A DNA stretch of 64,000 nucleotides from Nonomuraea gerenzanensis (GTDB lineage Bacteria > Actinomycetota > Actinomycetes > Streptosporangiales > Streptosporangiaceae), in the NCBI RefSeq assembly GCF_020215645.1, contig NZ_CP084058.1, positions 1,364,001 through 1,428,000 of the forward strand, written 5' to 3'. The notes beneath the pieces are model-generated. The model was not told where the DNA came from. It made no database searches and saw nothing but the letters and a program-made list of their open reading frames with translations. The stretch's first letter is position 1; each line of letters starts with the position of its first letter. Of the stretch, positions 51,491-60,616 are shown piece after piece. The position numbers and the translations under genes are program-made.

Positions 51491-52921
51491 TCAGCTCGAA
51501 AGATACGCTTCCCGGACGTTTCGCCTGCTCAGCTTGCCCGTCGGCGTCCGGGGCAGCGACTCCCTGTACTCGATCAGCCGCGGGTGCTTGAGCCTGGCCA
51601 GCCGGGGCGCGCAGTGCCGCAGCAGGTCGGCCGTGAGGTCCTCCCCACCGGAGACCCCGGCCACCGGCTGGACGAGCGCCACCACCTTCTGCCCCCACTC
51701 GGGATCGGGCACGCCGATCACCGCGACGTCGGACACGGAGGGGTGCTCGAGCAGCGCCGCCTCGATCTCGGCCGGGTAGATGTTGACGCCGCCCGAGATG
51801 ATCAGGTCGGTCCGCCGGTCCAGCAGGAACAGGTAGCCGTCCTCGTCGAGGTAGCCGATGTCGCCCGGGGTGTACTCGCGCCCGCGCATGGCGGCGGCCG
51901 TCTTGTCCGGGTCGCCGTGGTACTCGAAGCGGTTGATCCCGCCGATGTAGACCAGGCCGGGCGAGCCGGGCGGCACCTCGTTGCCGTCCTCGTCCACGAT
52001 CGTGAACGACATGCCGTCCAGCGCCTTGCCGACCGTGCCCGGCTTGGCCAGCCACTCCTGCGAGGAGACCATGGTGGCCACCGCCGCCTCGGTCGAGCCG
52101 TAGTACTCCCAGAGCACCGGCCCGAGCCAGTCGATCATCGCCTGCTTGGTGGCCGGCGGGCACGGCGCGGCGCCGTGGTAGAGGTGGGTGAGGGACGACA
52201 GGTCGTACGACTCGCGGTCCGGCACCGCCAGCAGCCGGTGGAACATCGTGGGCACCATGAACGCGTTCGTCACCCGGTGCCGCTCGATCAGCTCCAGCGC
52301 GGCGGCGGCCTCGAACCGCTCGGGCGCCACGATCGAGTGCCCGAACTGCAGCGCCATCATCGCCTGCCCGTACGGCGCCGAGTGGTAGAGCTGCGAGCAC
52401 ACCAGGTGCACCCCGCCCATGGGCAGCCCGAAGTGCCGCCAGCTCTTGCGCATCAGGATCGGGTACAGCTCCTCCGGCGTCAGGTCCAGCAGCCGCCGCC
52501 GCACTCCCTTCGGGCGTCCGGTGGTGCCCGAGGTGTAGAGCATCATCGACCCGGCCCGCCGGTGCTCGGGCGCGCTGCCGGGCTGGCCCGCGGCCAGCTC
52601 GTCCACCGTCAGGGCGTCCGGCGCGACCACCACCTTGGCGCCGCAGTCGCCGATGATGTAGTCGATCTCCTCGGCGGTGAAGTGCCAGTTGACAGGGACG
52701 AGGTAGGCCCCTGTCTGGTACGTGGCCAGCATCATGGTCAGGGCGTCGGCCCCGTTCTTCAGCACGGTCACCACGCAGTCGCCCGGTGCGACTCCGCGCG
52801 AGGTCAGGCCGTGGGAGGCACGGTTGACCCGGTCGAGCAAGCGTCCGTAGGTGGTGCCCTCGTCGCCGAGGAGGGCGGGGCGTTCAGGGTCGTTGGCGGC
52901 GATCTCGTAGAAACCCCTCAT
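51491..52921 (-). CDS. Acyl-CoA synthetase (FadD-like)
   Basis: 476 aa, somewhat short for the family. ATP-dependent activation of a carboxylic acid to its CoA ester. Motifs: P-loop MLYTSGTTGRPKGV (~125-138), YYGSTEAA (A5), YTPGDIGYLDEDGYLFLLDR (A7/A8), RTPTGKLSRRNVREAYL (A10 lysine). Leaderless promoter on the minus strand: TAAGGT (plus 52930-52935) is 8 nt from ATG 52921 and directly abuts the palindrome CAGAATTAGATTCTG. The same operator type precedes the double acyl-CoA dehydrogenase gene, so both are probably co-regulated in degradation of a fatty or steroid-like acid. Confidence 0.88.
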   Translation of the reverse strand: MRGFYEIAANDPERPALLGDEGTTYGRLLDRVNRASHGLTSRGVAPGDCVVTVLKNGADALTMMLATYQTGAYLVPVNWHFTAEEIDYIIGDCGAKVVVAPDALTVDELAAGQPGSAPEHRRAGSMMLYTSGTTGRPKGVRRRLLDLTPEELYPILMRKSWRHFGLPMGGVHLVCSQLYHSAPYGQAMMALQFGHSIVAPERFEAAAALELIERHRVTNAFMVPTMFHRLLAVPDRESYDLSSLTHLYHGAAPCPPATKQAMIDWLGPVLWEYYGSTEAAVATMVSSQEWLAKPGTVGKALDGMSFTIVDEDGNEVPPGSPGLVYIGGINRFEYHGDPDKTAAAMRGREYTPGDIGYLDEDGYLFLLDRRTDLIISGGVNIYPAEIEAALLEHPSVSDVAVIGVPDPEWGQKVVALVQPVAGVSGGEDLTADLLRHCAPRLARLKHPRLIEYRESLPRTPTGKLSRRNVREAYLSS

Positions 52922-52935
52922 GTTCGCAGACCTTA

Positions 52936-52950
52936 CAGAATTAGATTCTG
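52936..52950. promoter_or_regulatory. Acyl-CoA regulon operator, copy 1
   Basis: CAGAATTAGATTCTG, a perfect 6-3-6 palindrome, immediately upstream of the -10 box of the FadD-like gene. A bound repressor would block RNA polymerase. Layout and arms resemble TetR-family sites such as KstR, whose arms are AGAAC-like. Confidence 0.65.
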
Positions 52951-53001
52951 CTGGGGGAATAGAGGAATTATCCCGCCTCGTCGTGACGTAACCTCAAGGC
53001 C

Positions 53002-54591
53002 ATGGCGGACGACGGCGAGCGCAGGCGCACCTACGATTCACCCACCACCCCGTTCCGCAAGGTCGTCCTGCCCGCAGCAGAGGAGACGGTCAGGATCTCG
53101 CGGTCGGCCGTGCCTGGGGCTTCTTCCGGGCCGGTGAAGGCGCCGGAGGAGGGTGAGGAGCAGTCCGCCGGTTCGTCCGAGGGTAAGGGTGCTGCTGCGA
53201 AGACGCCTGCCAAGACGCCCGCCAAGACGCCTGCGAAGTCGTCCGGGAAGGCTCCTGCGAAGACGCCTGGGAAGTCGGCCGCCCCGTCGCCCGGCAAGGT
53301 CGTCGCGCCGGCGGCGAACCCGACCCCGAAGCGGCAGCCGCCGAGCGGGCCTTCCGCTCCGCCCGCCGCTCCTGGGCAGGGGAAGGGCACCGGCCAGGGT
53401 GCCGGCCAGGCCCCGAGCGCGGGTGCGCAGGGCGCCGAGCAGGGCACCGGTCAGGAGCAGCAAGGCGCTGGGCAGCCGTCCGGCACGCGCCGGCCGCAGG
53501 GCGCAGGGGCGAAGCAGGCGCAGGGCGCGGGCCCGGCCGCGAGCGCGGGCGCGCAGAGCGCGAAGCTGGCGCAAGGCGCAGCCCCGACCCAGGGTGCGGG
53601 CCCGGCGCATGGTGCGGGCCCGGCGCAGGGCGTGGGGCAGGGCATGGGGCCGGGGCCGGGGCCCGGAGCGGGGCAGGGGCCGGCGCCCGTCCCAGGGCCG
53701 ATGCCGGGCCCGGTGCAGGGGTCAGTGCAGGGGTCAGTGCAGGGGCCCGGGTTGAGGCTGGGGCAGCCGCCGCAGCAGCAGTACATGCAACCCCTGCCCA
53801 CAGTCCCCCCACTCCCACCCGCCCCCCGGGGCCGCCGTTTCGGTGACATCCCGATCAGGGCGGTCTACCTGGTAGGCGCGATCCTCGGCACAGTCCTGGC
53901 CGTCCTGCTGGTCTTCGTCGTGTTCCGCGGCGACGTGCCCACCAACCAGCAGTCGAACGAGCAGATCGTCCGCGTCGCCCCCGTGCCGTCCGTCTCGGCC
54001 ACCCCCACGGTGTCGGCCAGCCCCACCCCCACCGAGACCCCGATCGTGCTCCCGCCCGTACCGGACGCCAAGAAGTACGCCACGCTGTCCGGCACGGCGT
54101 CCACCGTCTCCGGCACGATCACCGACAAGAACAGCGGCATCTCCTACCCGAGGCTGGCCTCGCCGTGGAAGGCGAAGTCGTTCCCGCCGTTCTCGATCGC
54201 GCAGCGCATCGGCAAGGTCGCGGTGCCGCACACGGTGATCGCCTCCGCGATGTACCCGGGCGAGTCGCCGGAGAAGAAGCCCAGCTCGAACGCCGACTAC
54301 CGGGAGATCGCCACCCAGGCGGCCCGCTGGACGATCCGCACCCAGTACCCGGAGGGCGCGAAGCTGGACGAGTGGACCGCCTCGCAGAAGATCCCGGTCG
54401 GCAAGGGCTGGACGCTCGGCTACAAGGTCACCTACACCGTCGGCGGCAAGGAGCAGGAGGCGCAGGCCATGGTGACGGTGATCGAGGTGGGCAAGACCAA
54501 GCCCGCCATGCTCATGGCCTCGATCCCCGAGACGAACAAGGAGCGCTGGCGCGACCTGAACACGCTGGTGCAGCAGGTCCGCCCGCTGTAG
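53002..54591 (+). CDS. Single-pass membrane protein with KTPAK and QGAG repeat cytoplasmic region
   Basis: 529 aa. The first ~285 residues are low complexity: a histone-H1-like basic segment of KTPAK units (about 65-95), then QGAG/GPAQG repeats rich in Gly, Ala, Gln and Pro (125-255), then a Pro-rich stretch. One membrane helix (about 290-312, AVYLVGAILGTVLAVLLVFVVF) leads to a Thr/Pro tether and an outside domain (about 355-529) I do not recognise. TAACCT (52989-52994) is 7 nt before ATG 53002 (leaderless). Its two neighbours are lipid-metabolism genes but no functional link is evident. Confidence 0.8.
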   Translation: MADDGERRRTYDSPTTPFRKVVLPAAEETVRISRSAVPGASSGPVKAPEEGEEQSAGSSEGKGAAAKTPAKTPAKTPAKSSGKAPAKTPGKSAAPSPGKVVAPAANPTPKRQPPSGPSAPPAAPGQGKGTGQGAGQAPSAGAQGAEQGTGQEQQGAGQPSGTRRPQGAGAKQAQGAGPAASAGAQSAKLAQGAAPTQGAGPAHGAGPAQGVGQGMGPGPGPGAGQGPAPVPGPMPGPVQGSVQGSVQGPGLRLGQPPQQQYMQPLPTVPPLPPAPRGRRFGDIPIRAVYLVGAILGTVLAVLLVFVVFRGDVPTNQQSNEQIVRVAPVPSVSATPTVSASPTPTETPIVLPPVPDAKKYATLSGTASTVSGTITDKNSGISYPRLASPWKAKSFPPFSIAQRIGKVAVPHTVIASAMYPGESPEKKPSSNADYREIATQAARWTIRTQYPEGAKLDEWTASQKIPVGKGWTLGYKVTYTVGGKEQEAQAMVTVIEVGKTKPAMLMASIPETNKERWRDLNTLVQQVRPL

Positions 54592-54655
54592 CGGAGCGCG
54601 TCAGGAAGGAAGAGCGAAACCCGTCACGCCAGAGCAATATGCCAGAAGTATCCTC

Positions 54656-54670
54656 TAGAATATGATTCTG
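54656..54670. promoter_or_regulatory. Acyl-CoA regulon operator, copy 2
   Basis: TAGAATATGATTCTG: inner arms AGAAT and ATTCT around three bases, same as copy 1 at 52936. TAGAAT itself fits a -10 box, so the operator lies on the promoter of the double acyl-CoA dehydrogenase gene. Confidence 0.65.
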
Positions 54671-54702
54671 GGCATGACTCGGACCTGGCTGGAGGATGGA
54701 CA

Positions 54703-56880
54703 ATGGCGATCGGGTTGAGCGAGGAGCACGAGGCGCTCCGCGAGTCGGTGAGCGGCTGGGCGGAGCGGAACATCCCCTCGGAGCTGCTGCGCGCCGGGGC
54801 GGAAGGCCGTCCCGCGTTCTGGTCGGGCCTGGCCGAGCAGGGGCTGCTCGGCCTGCACGTGCCCGAGGAGTACGGCGGCTCCGGATACGGGCTCCTGGAA
54901 GCGGCGGTGGCCGTCGAGGCGCTGGCCGAGCGCATGGCGCCGGGGCCGTTCGTGCCGACCGTGCTGGCCAGTGCCGTGATCAACGCCTCCAAGCGCCCTG
55001 AGCACCTGGAGTCGTTCGCGGACGGCACGCTGACCGCCGCCGTCGCGCTGACCGGCTCGCTGACCGCCACCCGCCGCGACGACGGCTCCCTGGTCGTCTC
55101 CGGTACGGCCGAGCCCGTGCTCGGCGGCTCGCTGGCCGACTCGCTGGTGCTGCCGGTCAGCACGCCCGAGGGCGAGGAGTGGGTGCTCGTCGAGGCCGCC
55201 TCCGCCACGGTCACCGAGATCAAGTCGCTCGACCTGACCAGGCCGGCCGCCAAGGTGGAGCTGTCGGAGGTGGTCGTCCCCGCCGAGGGCGTCCTGGAGG
55301 GCGTCGAGAGCTCCGACGTGCGCGACCTGGCCGCGATCCTGCTCGGCGCCGAGGCGGCGGGCCTGGCCTCGTGGTGCGTGACGGCCGCCGCCGAGTACGC
55401 CAAGGTCCGCGTCCAGTTCGGCCGCCCGATCGGCCAGTTCCAGGGCATCAAGCACAAGCTGTCGCGGATGCTCGTCGCGCTGGAGCAGGCCCGCGCCACC
55501 GTGTGGGACGCCACCCGCGCCGAGGGCCAGGAGCTGCGCTTCGCCGCCGCCGTGGCCGGGGTCATGGCGCCCGACGCCGCCGTGCAGTGCGCCAAGGACG
55601 CCATCCAGACCTTCGGCGGCATCGGCTACACCTTCGAGCACGACGTGCACCTCTACTACCGCCGCGCGCTCACCCTGCGTGCCCTGCTGGGCTCGTCGGC
55701 CGAGTGGGCCGCGACCGTGGCCGAGCTGTCGCTGCAGGGCGTCTCCAGGGAGATGGAGATCGAGCTGCCCGAGGGCGCCGAGGCGCTGCGCGAGTCGATC
55801 CGCGCAGAGATCGCGCAGATCGCGCAGTTGGAGGGCAAGGAGCAGAAGCGGGCCCTGGCCGACCAGGGGTTCGTCATGTCGCACCTGCCCAAGCCGTGGG
55901 GCCGCGACGCCAAGCCGCTGGAGCAGGTGCTGATCGCGCAGGAGCTCAAGGCCGCCAGGGTGCGGTTGCCCGCCATGATCATCGGTGCTTGGGTGGTGCC
56001 GTCGATCGCCGCGTACGGCACGCCCGAGCAGCAGCAGCGCTTCCTGCCCAGGACGCTCAGCGGCGAGATGATCTGGTGCCAGCTCTTCTCCGAGCCCGGC
56101 GCCGGCTCCGACCTGGCCTCGCTGCAGATGAAGGCGGAGAAGGTCGAGGGCGGCTGGAAGCTCAACGGCCAGAAGATCTGGACGTCCGTCGCGCACGTGG
56201 CCGAGTGGGGCATCTGCATCGCCCGCAACTCCAGCGAGGGCTCCAAGCACGAGGGCATCACCTACTTCCTGGTCGACATGAAGGCCCCCGGCGTCACCGT
56301 CAGGCCGCTGACCGAGATGACCGGCGAGAACCTGTTCAACGAGGTCTTCCTCGACGACGTCTTCGTGCCGGACGACCTGGTCGTGGGCGAGGTCGGCGAG
56401 GGCTGGAAGGTGGCCCGCAACACGCTGTCCAACGAGCGCGTCTCGCTGTCGTCCGGCTCGGGTGGCACCGGCGCGTCCGTGCCCGACCTGCTCGGGCTGG
56501 TCGGGCGGCTGGGGCGGGAGCTGACGCCGGTCGAGGCGCAGCGGGTGGCCGAGGTGGTCTGCGAGGGCCACTCGATCAACGCGCTGTCGCTGCGGGTGAC
56601 GCTCAAGCAGCTCGCCGGGGCCGAGCCTGGGGCGGACGCGTCCGTACGGAAGCTGCTGTCCACCTCGCACGCCCAGCACGTGTCCGAGACGGCCGTGGAG
56701 CTGCTCGGGACGGCCGCCGTGACCGCCGCGGACATGAAGCTCGGCGACGCCGGCTACTGGAACCGGGCGGTGCTGGCCACGCGGGCGATGACCATCTACG
56801 GCGGCACCACCGAGGTGCAGCTCAACATCATCGGCGAGCGCATGCTGGGGCTGCCCAGGGATCCGGAGCCGGGCAAGTAG
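54703..56880 (+). CDS. Double-domain acyl-CoA dehydrogenase (FadE34-like)
   Basis: 725 aa, twice the usual length: two acyl-CoA dehydrogenase modules in tandem. First module about 1-350 (VPEEYGGSGYGLLE, QTFGGIGYTFEHDVHLYYRRA), second about 360-725 (WCQLFSEPGAGSDLASLQ, GQKIWTS, IYGGTTEVQLNIIGERMLGLPRD). The fused architecture is known from mycobacterial FadE34 in sterol side-chain oxidation and replaces the usual alpha2beta2 pair. ATG 54703 follows GGAGG. Promoter region carries the AGAAT-N3-ATTCT operator. Substrate is inferred, not shown. Confidence 0.9.
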   Translation: MAIGLSEEHEALRESVSGWAERNIPSELLRAGAEGRPAFWSGLAEQGLLGLHVPEEYGGSGYGLLEAAVAVEALAERMAPGPFVPTVLASAVINASKRPEHLESFADGTLTAAVALTGSLTATRRDDGSLVVSGTAEPVLGGSLADSLVLPVSTPEGEEWVLVEAASATVTEIKSLDLTRPAAKVELSEVVVPAEGVLEGVESSDVRDLAAILLGAEAAGLASWCVTAAAEYAKVRVQFGRPIGQFQGIKHKLSRMLVALEQARATVWDATRAEGQELRFAAAVAGVMAPDAAVQCAKDAIQTFGGIGYTFEHDVHLYYRRALTLRALLGSSAEWAATVAELSLQGVSREMEIELPEGAEALRESIRAEIAQIAQLEGKEQKRALADQGFVMSHLPKPWGRDAKPLEQVLIAQELKAARVRLPAMIIGAWVVPSIAAYGTPEQQQRFLPRTLSGEMIWCQLFSEPGAGSDLASLQMKAEKVEGGWKLNGQKIWTSVAHVAEWGICIARNSSEGSKHEGITYFLVDMKAPGVTVRPLTEMTGENLFNEVFLDDVFVPDDLVVGEVGEGWKVARNTLSNERVSLSSGSGGTGASVPDLLGLVGRLGRELTPVEAQRVAEVVCEGHSINALSLRVTLKQLAGAEPGADASVRKLLSTSHAQHVSETAVELLGTAAVTAADMKLGDAGYWNRAVLATRAMTIYGGTTEVQLNIIGERMLGLPRDPEPGK

Positions 56881-56900
56881 GGCTCGTTCCCCGGCCCGCG

Positions 56901-58730
56901 CTAGCTTTCGAGCGGGCTGGGCGGGATGGCCGCGCCGTCCTCGTCGGGGACGGGGCGGCCGATCCTGATCTCGCCGACGCAGGCGTCGGGGCCGCCGCCG
57001 GCGGTGCGGAGGGCCAGCTCGGCGCCCTCGCCGGGGACACGGGCGAACGTCCTGCCGAGGCCCTCGCCCGCGCGCACCTGCGCGACGCCGAGCCCGAGCC
57101 GCACCGACAGGGTGGTCTCGGCGCTGTTCAGGTAGGCGATCTGCACGGTGTACTCGCCGCCCGGCAGCCGCGCGGGCAGCCGGAAGCGGGTCTCGGCCGG
57201 CCCGACCGGCACGCAGTTCCCGCGCTGCGGCACCCGCAGGCCCTGGATGGCGACCGGCCGCAGCCGGCCCCGCGCGTCGAACACCAGCGGGTCCCGCACG
57301 GGGCCGGACAGCTCGCGCACCCACGTGACCGGCCACGGGTCCGGCATCCCGAGCACCTTGGAGTGCAGGGCGTAGTCGTGGAAGAAGGCGGCGGCGGCGA
57401 GGCCGGGCGGCACGTGCGTGTCGAGCACGGCCGTGCCCGCCGGCACGCGGGAGAGCGCGAGCCTGGCCGTCCGGACGTAGTCGCGGGCGGTGCCGCCCAG
57501 CGGGCGGTCGGCGTACGCGGCCACCGACCAGACCGAGCCGGCCGTGACGGCGGCGGCCAGCGGCACCCAGGCCCAGCGCAGCCGCGTGCGCGGGCGCAGC
57601 CACGGCTGTTCCTCGCCCACCAGGGGGATGCAGGCCAGCCCGAGCACGATCGCCACCACGGTGGCGGTGGCGGCCAGGTAGCGCAGCTCGTACCCGAGGA
57701 TGCCGGGCCCGAGCAGCTCGATCCGGCCCAGCAGGACCGGCACCACGTCGGCGAGCAGGAAGTAGCCGAGCAGCGTCAGCCACGCCAGCCAGGCGCGCCG
57801 CCGCCACCGCACGGTCACGGCCACCACGGCGGCCACGCCCACCAGCCCCGCCCAGACCAGCGGCTCCGGCGGGGCGGCCATGGCGTAGTCGTCGCCGATC
57901 GGCCGCCACTGCCACGGCCCGCCCAGCGCCGACGGGACCAGCCCGCGCGAGCCCAGCATCCAGAAGAACTCGCCCGCCACCCCCGCGTCCGGCAGGCCGG
58001 GCGTCTGCGTCGCGTCGTTGATCTGGACCGAGCTGTAGAGCCCGGTGAAGAAGACCCACGAGTACGCCGCGAGCAGCGCCGCGTACGGCACCCAGGCCCG
58101 CCACAGCCGCACCCAGCGCGGGGTCAGCCAGCCGGCGGTGATCACCAGCATCAGCACCGGGATGAAGGCGGCCTTGACGAAGAACACCAGCCCGAACAGC
58201 GTCCACGCGCACGCCGCCACCACGTGCCTGATCCGGCCGGTGCGGACGTACAGCACGTGCGAGGACAGCGCCATCGGCAGCGCCAGCTGCAGCGGCAGCG
58301 TCTCCAGCACCGCCGCCCACCACGACAACGACGGGATCGTCATCGGCGTGACCAGGTAGAACCCGAGCGGCACCAGGATCGCCGGCCGCGCCCCGAACAG
58401 CAGCCACAGCAGCCGCAGCAGCGCCAGGCTCGCCCCCGCCTGCAGCGCGATCGTCATGCCGTGGGCCAGCAGCTCGTTGTAGCCGCCGAGCCGGGCCATC
58501 GCCCACGAGATGCCGAAGCCGCCCGGCAGCAGGTGGCCCACGTCCACCCACATCAGGTAGTCCCAGGTGAACCCGCTCTCCTGGCCCCTGATGAGGTAGT
58601 GGAAGTCGTCCTGGCGGAAGTAGGTCCTCCTGACCAGCTCGAACTTCCACACGAGCTGAACCGCCACCATCACCAGCGCGGTGGCGAGCACGGTGTCACC
58701 GCCCCGTGATCGCATCCCCTGTACGGTCAT
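56901..58730 (-). CDS. Polytopic membrane protein, putative GT-C glycosyltransferase
   Basis: 609 aa. About ten to twelve membrane helices (residues 12-410), then an outside C-terminal beta-rich domain (about 430-600). The first loop contains RQDDFHYLIRGQ, similar to the acidic D-D/D-E motif that follows helix 1 in GT-C enzymes of the PMT/Aft type, which use polyprenyl-phosphate sugars. Function by fold resemblance only. Head-to-head with the next plus-strand gene (86 bp between starts); both lie at the edge of a glycan gene cluster. Confidence 0.7.
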   Translation of the reverse strand: MTVQGMRSRGGDTVLATALVMVAVQLVWKFELVRRTYFRQDDFHYLIRGQESGFTWDYLMWVDVGHLLPGGFGISWAMARLGGYNELLAHGMTIALQAGASLALLRLLWLLFGARPAILVPLGFYLVTPMTIPSLSWWAAVLETLPLQLALPMALSSHVLYVRTGRIRHVVAACAWTLFGLVFFVKAAFIPVLMLVITAGWLTPRWVRLWRAWVPYAALLAAYSWVFFTGLYSSVQINDATQTPGLPDAGVAGEFFWMLGSRGLVPSALGGPWQWRPIGDDYAMAAPPEPLVWAGLVGVAAVVAVTVRWRRRAWLAWLTLLGYFLLADVVPVLLGRIELLGPGILGYELRYLAATATVVAIVLGLACIPLVGEEQPWLRPRTRLRWAWVPLAAAVTAGSVWSVAAYADRPLGGTARDYVRTARLALSRVPAGTAVLDTHVPPGLAAAAFFHDYALHSKVLGMPDPWPVTWVRELSGPVRDPLVFDARGRLRPVAIQGLRVPQRGNCVPVGPAETRFRLPARLPGGEYTVQIAYLNSAETTLSVRLGLGVAQVRAGEGLGRTFARVPGEGAELALRTAGGGPDACVGEIRIGRPVPDEDGAAIPPSPLES

Positions 58731-58816
58731 GGCCCCCAGCCTCCCGTCCCGGCGAGAGTAACCACGAGAACGTGATCAAGGGAATGGCCGTGGCTCTGTT
58801 GTGATGTCATTGCGGG

Positions 58817-60358
58817 ATGCCCCACACCGCCCGAGCCGGGCTCGCCGCCGCCCTCCTCGGGCTGGCCCTCGGCTGCCTGGCGCTCGGACCGGCGCTGGGG
58901 TGGGGGTTCACGCTGCTCCAGGACATGGTGTTCGTGCCGGACCCGGCGTTCTCGCGGTTCACGTTCGGGCTGGCGGGCGGCGCGGCGCGGGTGGTGCCGA
59001 GCGACGCCGTCGTCACCGCGCTGGCCCAGGTGCTGCCCGTCGAGCTGGTGCAGAAGGCCATCCTGCTGGGCGTCTTCGTGCTGGGCTGCTCGGGGGCGGC
59101 GCTGCTGCTGCCGTCGCAGTCGCTGGGGCCGAGGCTGGTGGCGGGGGCGTTCTACGTGTGGAACCCGTACGTGGCCGAGCGGCTGCTGATCGGGCAGTGG
59201 GCGCTGCTGCTCGGGTACGCCGGGCTGCCCTGGGTGGTGCGGGCCGTCTGGTCGGGGCGCAGGGTGGCCCTGTCGGTGCTGCCGGCGGCGGTGGGCGGGT
59301 TCGCGGCGATGACGGTCACCGCGCTCACGGCGCTCCCGCTGGCGCGGCGGCACGTGCTGGTGCGGGTGGTGGCGGTGCTGGCGCTGTTCAGCCTGCCGTG
59401 GCTCATCCCGACGGCGTTGCGGCCGCAGGGCATCGAGGGTGATCCCGCCGGCGTGGACGCCTTCGCGGCCAGGGCCGACACGCCGTTCGGGACGGTGGGC
59501 AGCCTGCTGTCGCTGAGCGGGATCTGGAACCTGTACGCGGTGCCGCCCGGCTACGAGAGCGCGGTCGGGGCGGCGGCCAGGCTGGCGCTCACCCTCGTCG
59601 GCGTCGTCGTCTTCGTGCGCTCGGACCTGCCCTTCAAAGGGAGGCTGGCCGTGGCGGCCGGGATCGGGCTGGCCGTGGCGTGCGTGGGCGTGAGCCAGCC
59701 GGGGCGGGCGGCGTTCCGGTGGGTCGTGGTGGAGGTGTGGGGCGGGTTCGCGGTGTTCAGGGACGCCCAGCAGTACGTGGCGCCGCTGGCGCTGGTGGCC
59801 GCGCTGGGGCTGGGGCTGCTGGCCGAGCGGGTCGCTCGCGAACGGGCGTGGGTGGTGGCGCTGGTGCTGGTGCCGGTGGCGGTGCTGCCGACCATGGCGT
59901 GGGGCTCGCTGGGGCGGCTCGGGGCGGTGCCGTACCCGGAGAGCTGGACGGCGGCGCGGGAGGTCATCCGGCGCGACCCGGAGGCGGGCGACGTACTGGT
60001 GCTGCCGTTCGAGTCCTACCGGCAGTTCCCGTGGAACGGCGGGCGGGCGGTGCTGGACCCGGCGCAGCGCTTCTTCGCGACGCCGGGGCGGCGGGTGGTC
60101 TCCAACGACGTCGTACGGGTGGGGAATCTGGTCGTAGGGAGCGAGGACCCGCGGGTCCAGGCGCTAGAACACGTACTAGAAGGGGCCTCGCCCAACCTGC
60201 CGGCCGCGGGATTTCGCTACGTGATAGTCGACGCGGGGACAGGTGAAGAGCGGCAGCGGTTCGGTATGTGGCTACGCAGCGCGAGGGTCCTGGTCGATAC
60301 CGGTGACCTGCGGTTGTATCGCTTCGACGGTCCGGTGGCGCGGGTTCCGTCCGGATAG
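58817..60358 (+). CDS. Polytopic membrane protein, putative GT-C type
   Basis: 513 aa with about ten hydrophobic helices and a C-terminal outside domain (SWTAAREVIRRDPEAGDVLVLPFESYRQFPWNG...). Its plan is like the first part of the AftD protein encoded at the end of the window (both carry a later W-x2-A/AA segment followed by VLV(L/V)P), suggesting a shared ancestry. Likely acts on lipid-linked sugars at the outer membrane face; specificity unknown. Confidence 0.65.
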   Translation: MPHTARAGLAAALLGLALGCLALGPALGWGFTLLQDMVFVPDPAFSRFTFGLAGGAARVVPSDAVVTALAQVLPVELVQKAILLGVFVLGCSGAALLLPSQSLGPRLVAGAFYVWNPYVAERLLIGQWALLLGYAGLPWVVRAVWSGRRVALSVLPAAVGGFAAMTVTALTALPLARRHVLVRVVAVLALFSLPWLIPTALRPQGIEGDPAGVDAFAARADTPFGTVGSLLSLSGIWNLYAVPPGYESAVGAAARLALTLVGVVVFVRSDLPFKGRLAVAAGIGLAVACVGVSQPGRAAFRWVVVEVWGGFAVFRDAQQYVAPLALVAALGLGLLAERVARERAWVVALVLVPVAVLPTMAWGSLGRLGAVPYPESWTAAREVIRRDPEAGDVLVLPFESYRQFPWNGGRAVLDPAQRFFATPGRRVVSNDVVRVGNLVVGSEDPRVQALEHVLEGASPNLPAAGFRYVIVDAGTGEERQRFGMWLRSARVLVDTGDLRLYRFDGPVARVPSG

Positions 60359-60468
60359 CTACGCTGATCAGCGACTTTGTTAAGATTTCGTCTAGCTACT
60401 TCCGAGTAGCAAGAATTGGTTCTAGGTTTAGGGACGCCCGCACCACTGTCCGCTCGAGGAGGAACCCC
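60359..60468 (+). promoter_or_regulatory. Low-GC promoter region of the glycan operon
   Basis: Contains two perfect palindromes, GCTGATCAGC (60363-60372) and GCTACT-TCCG-AGTAGC (60395-60410), and a looser AGAATTGGTTCT (60412-60423). The region ends with GAGGAGG (60456-60462) serving GTG 60469. It probably drives DUF2613-GT2-GT4-aftD. Confidence 0.45.
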
Positions 60469-60603
60469 GTGATCAAGATCCTCTTAGCAGCGATGATCGG
60501 CGTCGCCGTTGCGGCACTCGTGATGACGGTCACCACCGTCACCTTCACCGGCGCCACCGCCACGCCGGTCAACCAGCCGCTCTACAACTACGGCGACCGG
60601 TAA
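60469..60603 (+). CDS. DUF2613-like small membrane/secreted protein
   Basis: 44 aa, GTG start with GAGGAGG six bases upstream. One hydrophobic helix (about 3-24, ILLAAMIGVAVAALVMTV) followed by TTVTFTGATATPVNQPLYNYGDR. In mycobacteria a similar tiny DUF2613 protein (Rv0236A) is encoded next to aftD (Rv0236c); the same association here supports the call. It may assist the arabinosyltransferase; role unknown. Confidence 0.75.
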   Translation: MIKILLAAMIGVAVAALVMTVTTVTFTGATATPVNQPLYNYGDR

Positions 60604-60616
60604 GACCGAGCCGAAC

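Noticed and set aside
54655..58650. 1331-codon minus-strand frame over the acyl-CoA dehydrogenase and the GT-C-like gene
   Set aside because: Runs through two genes whose products are recognisable in other frames; no domain of its own.
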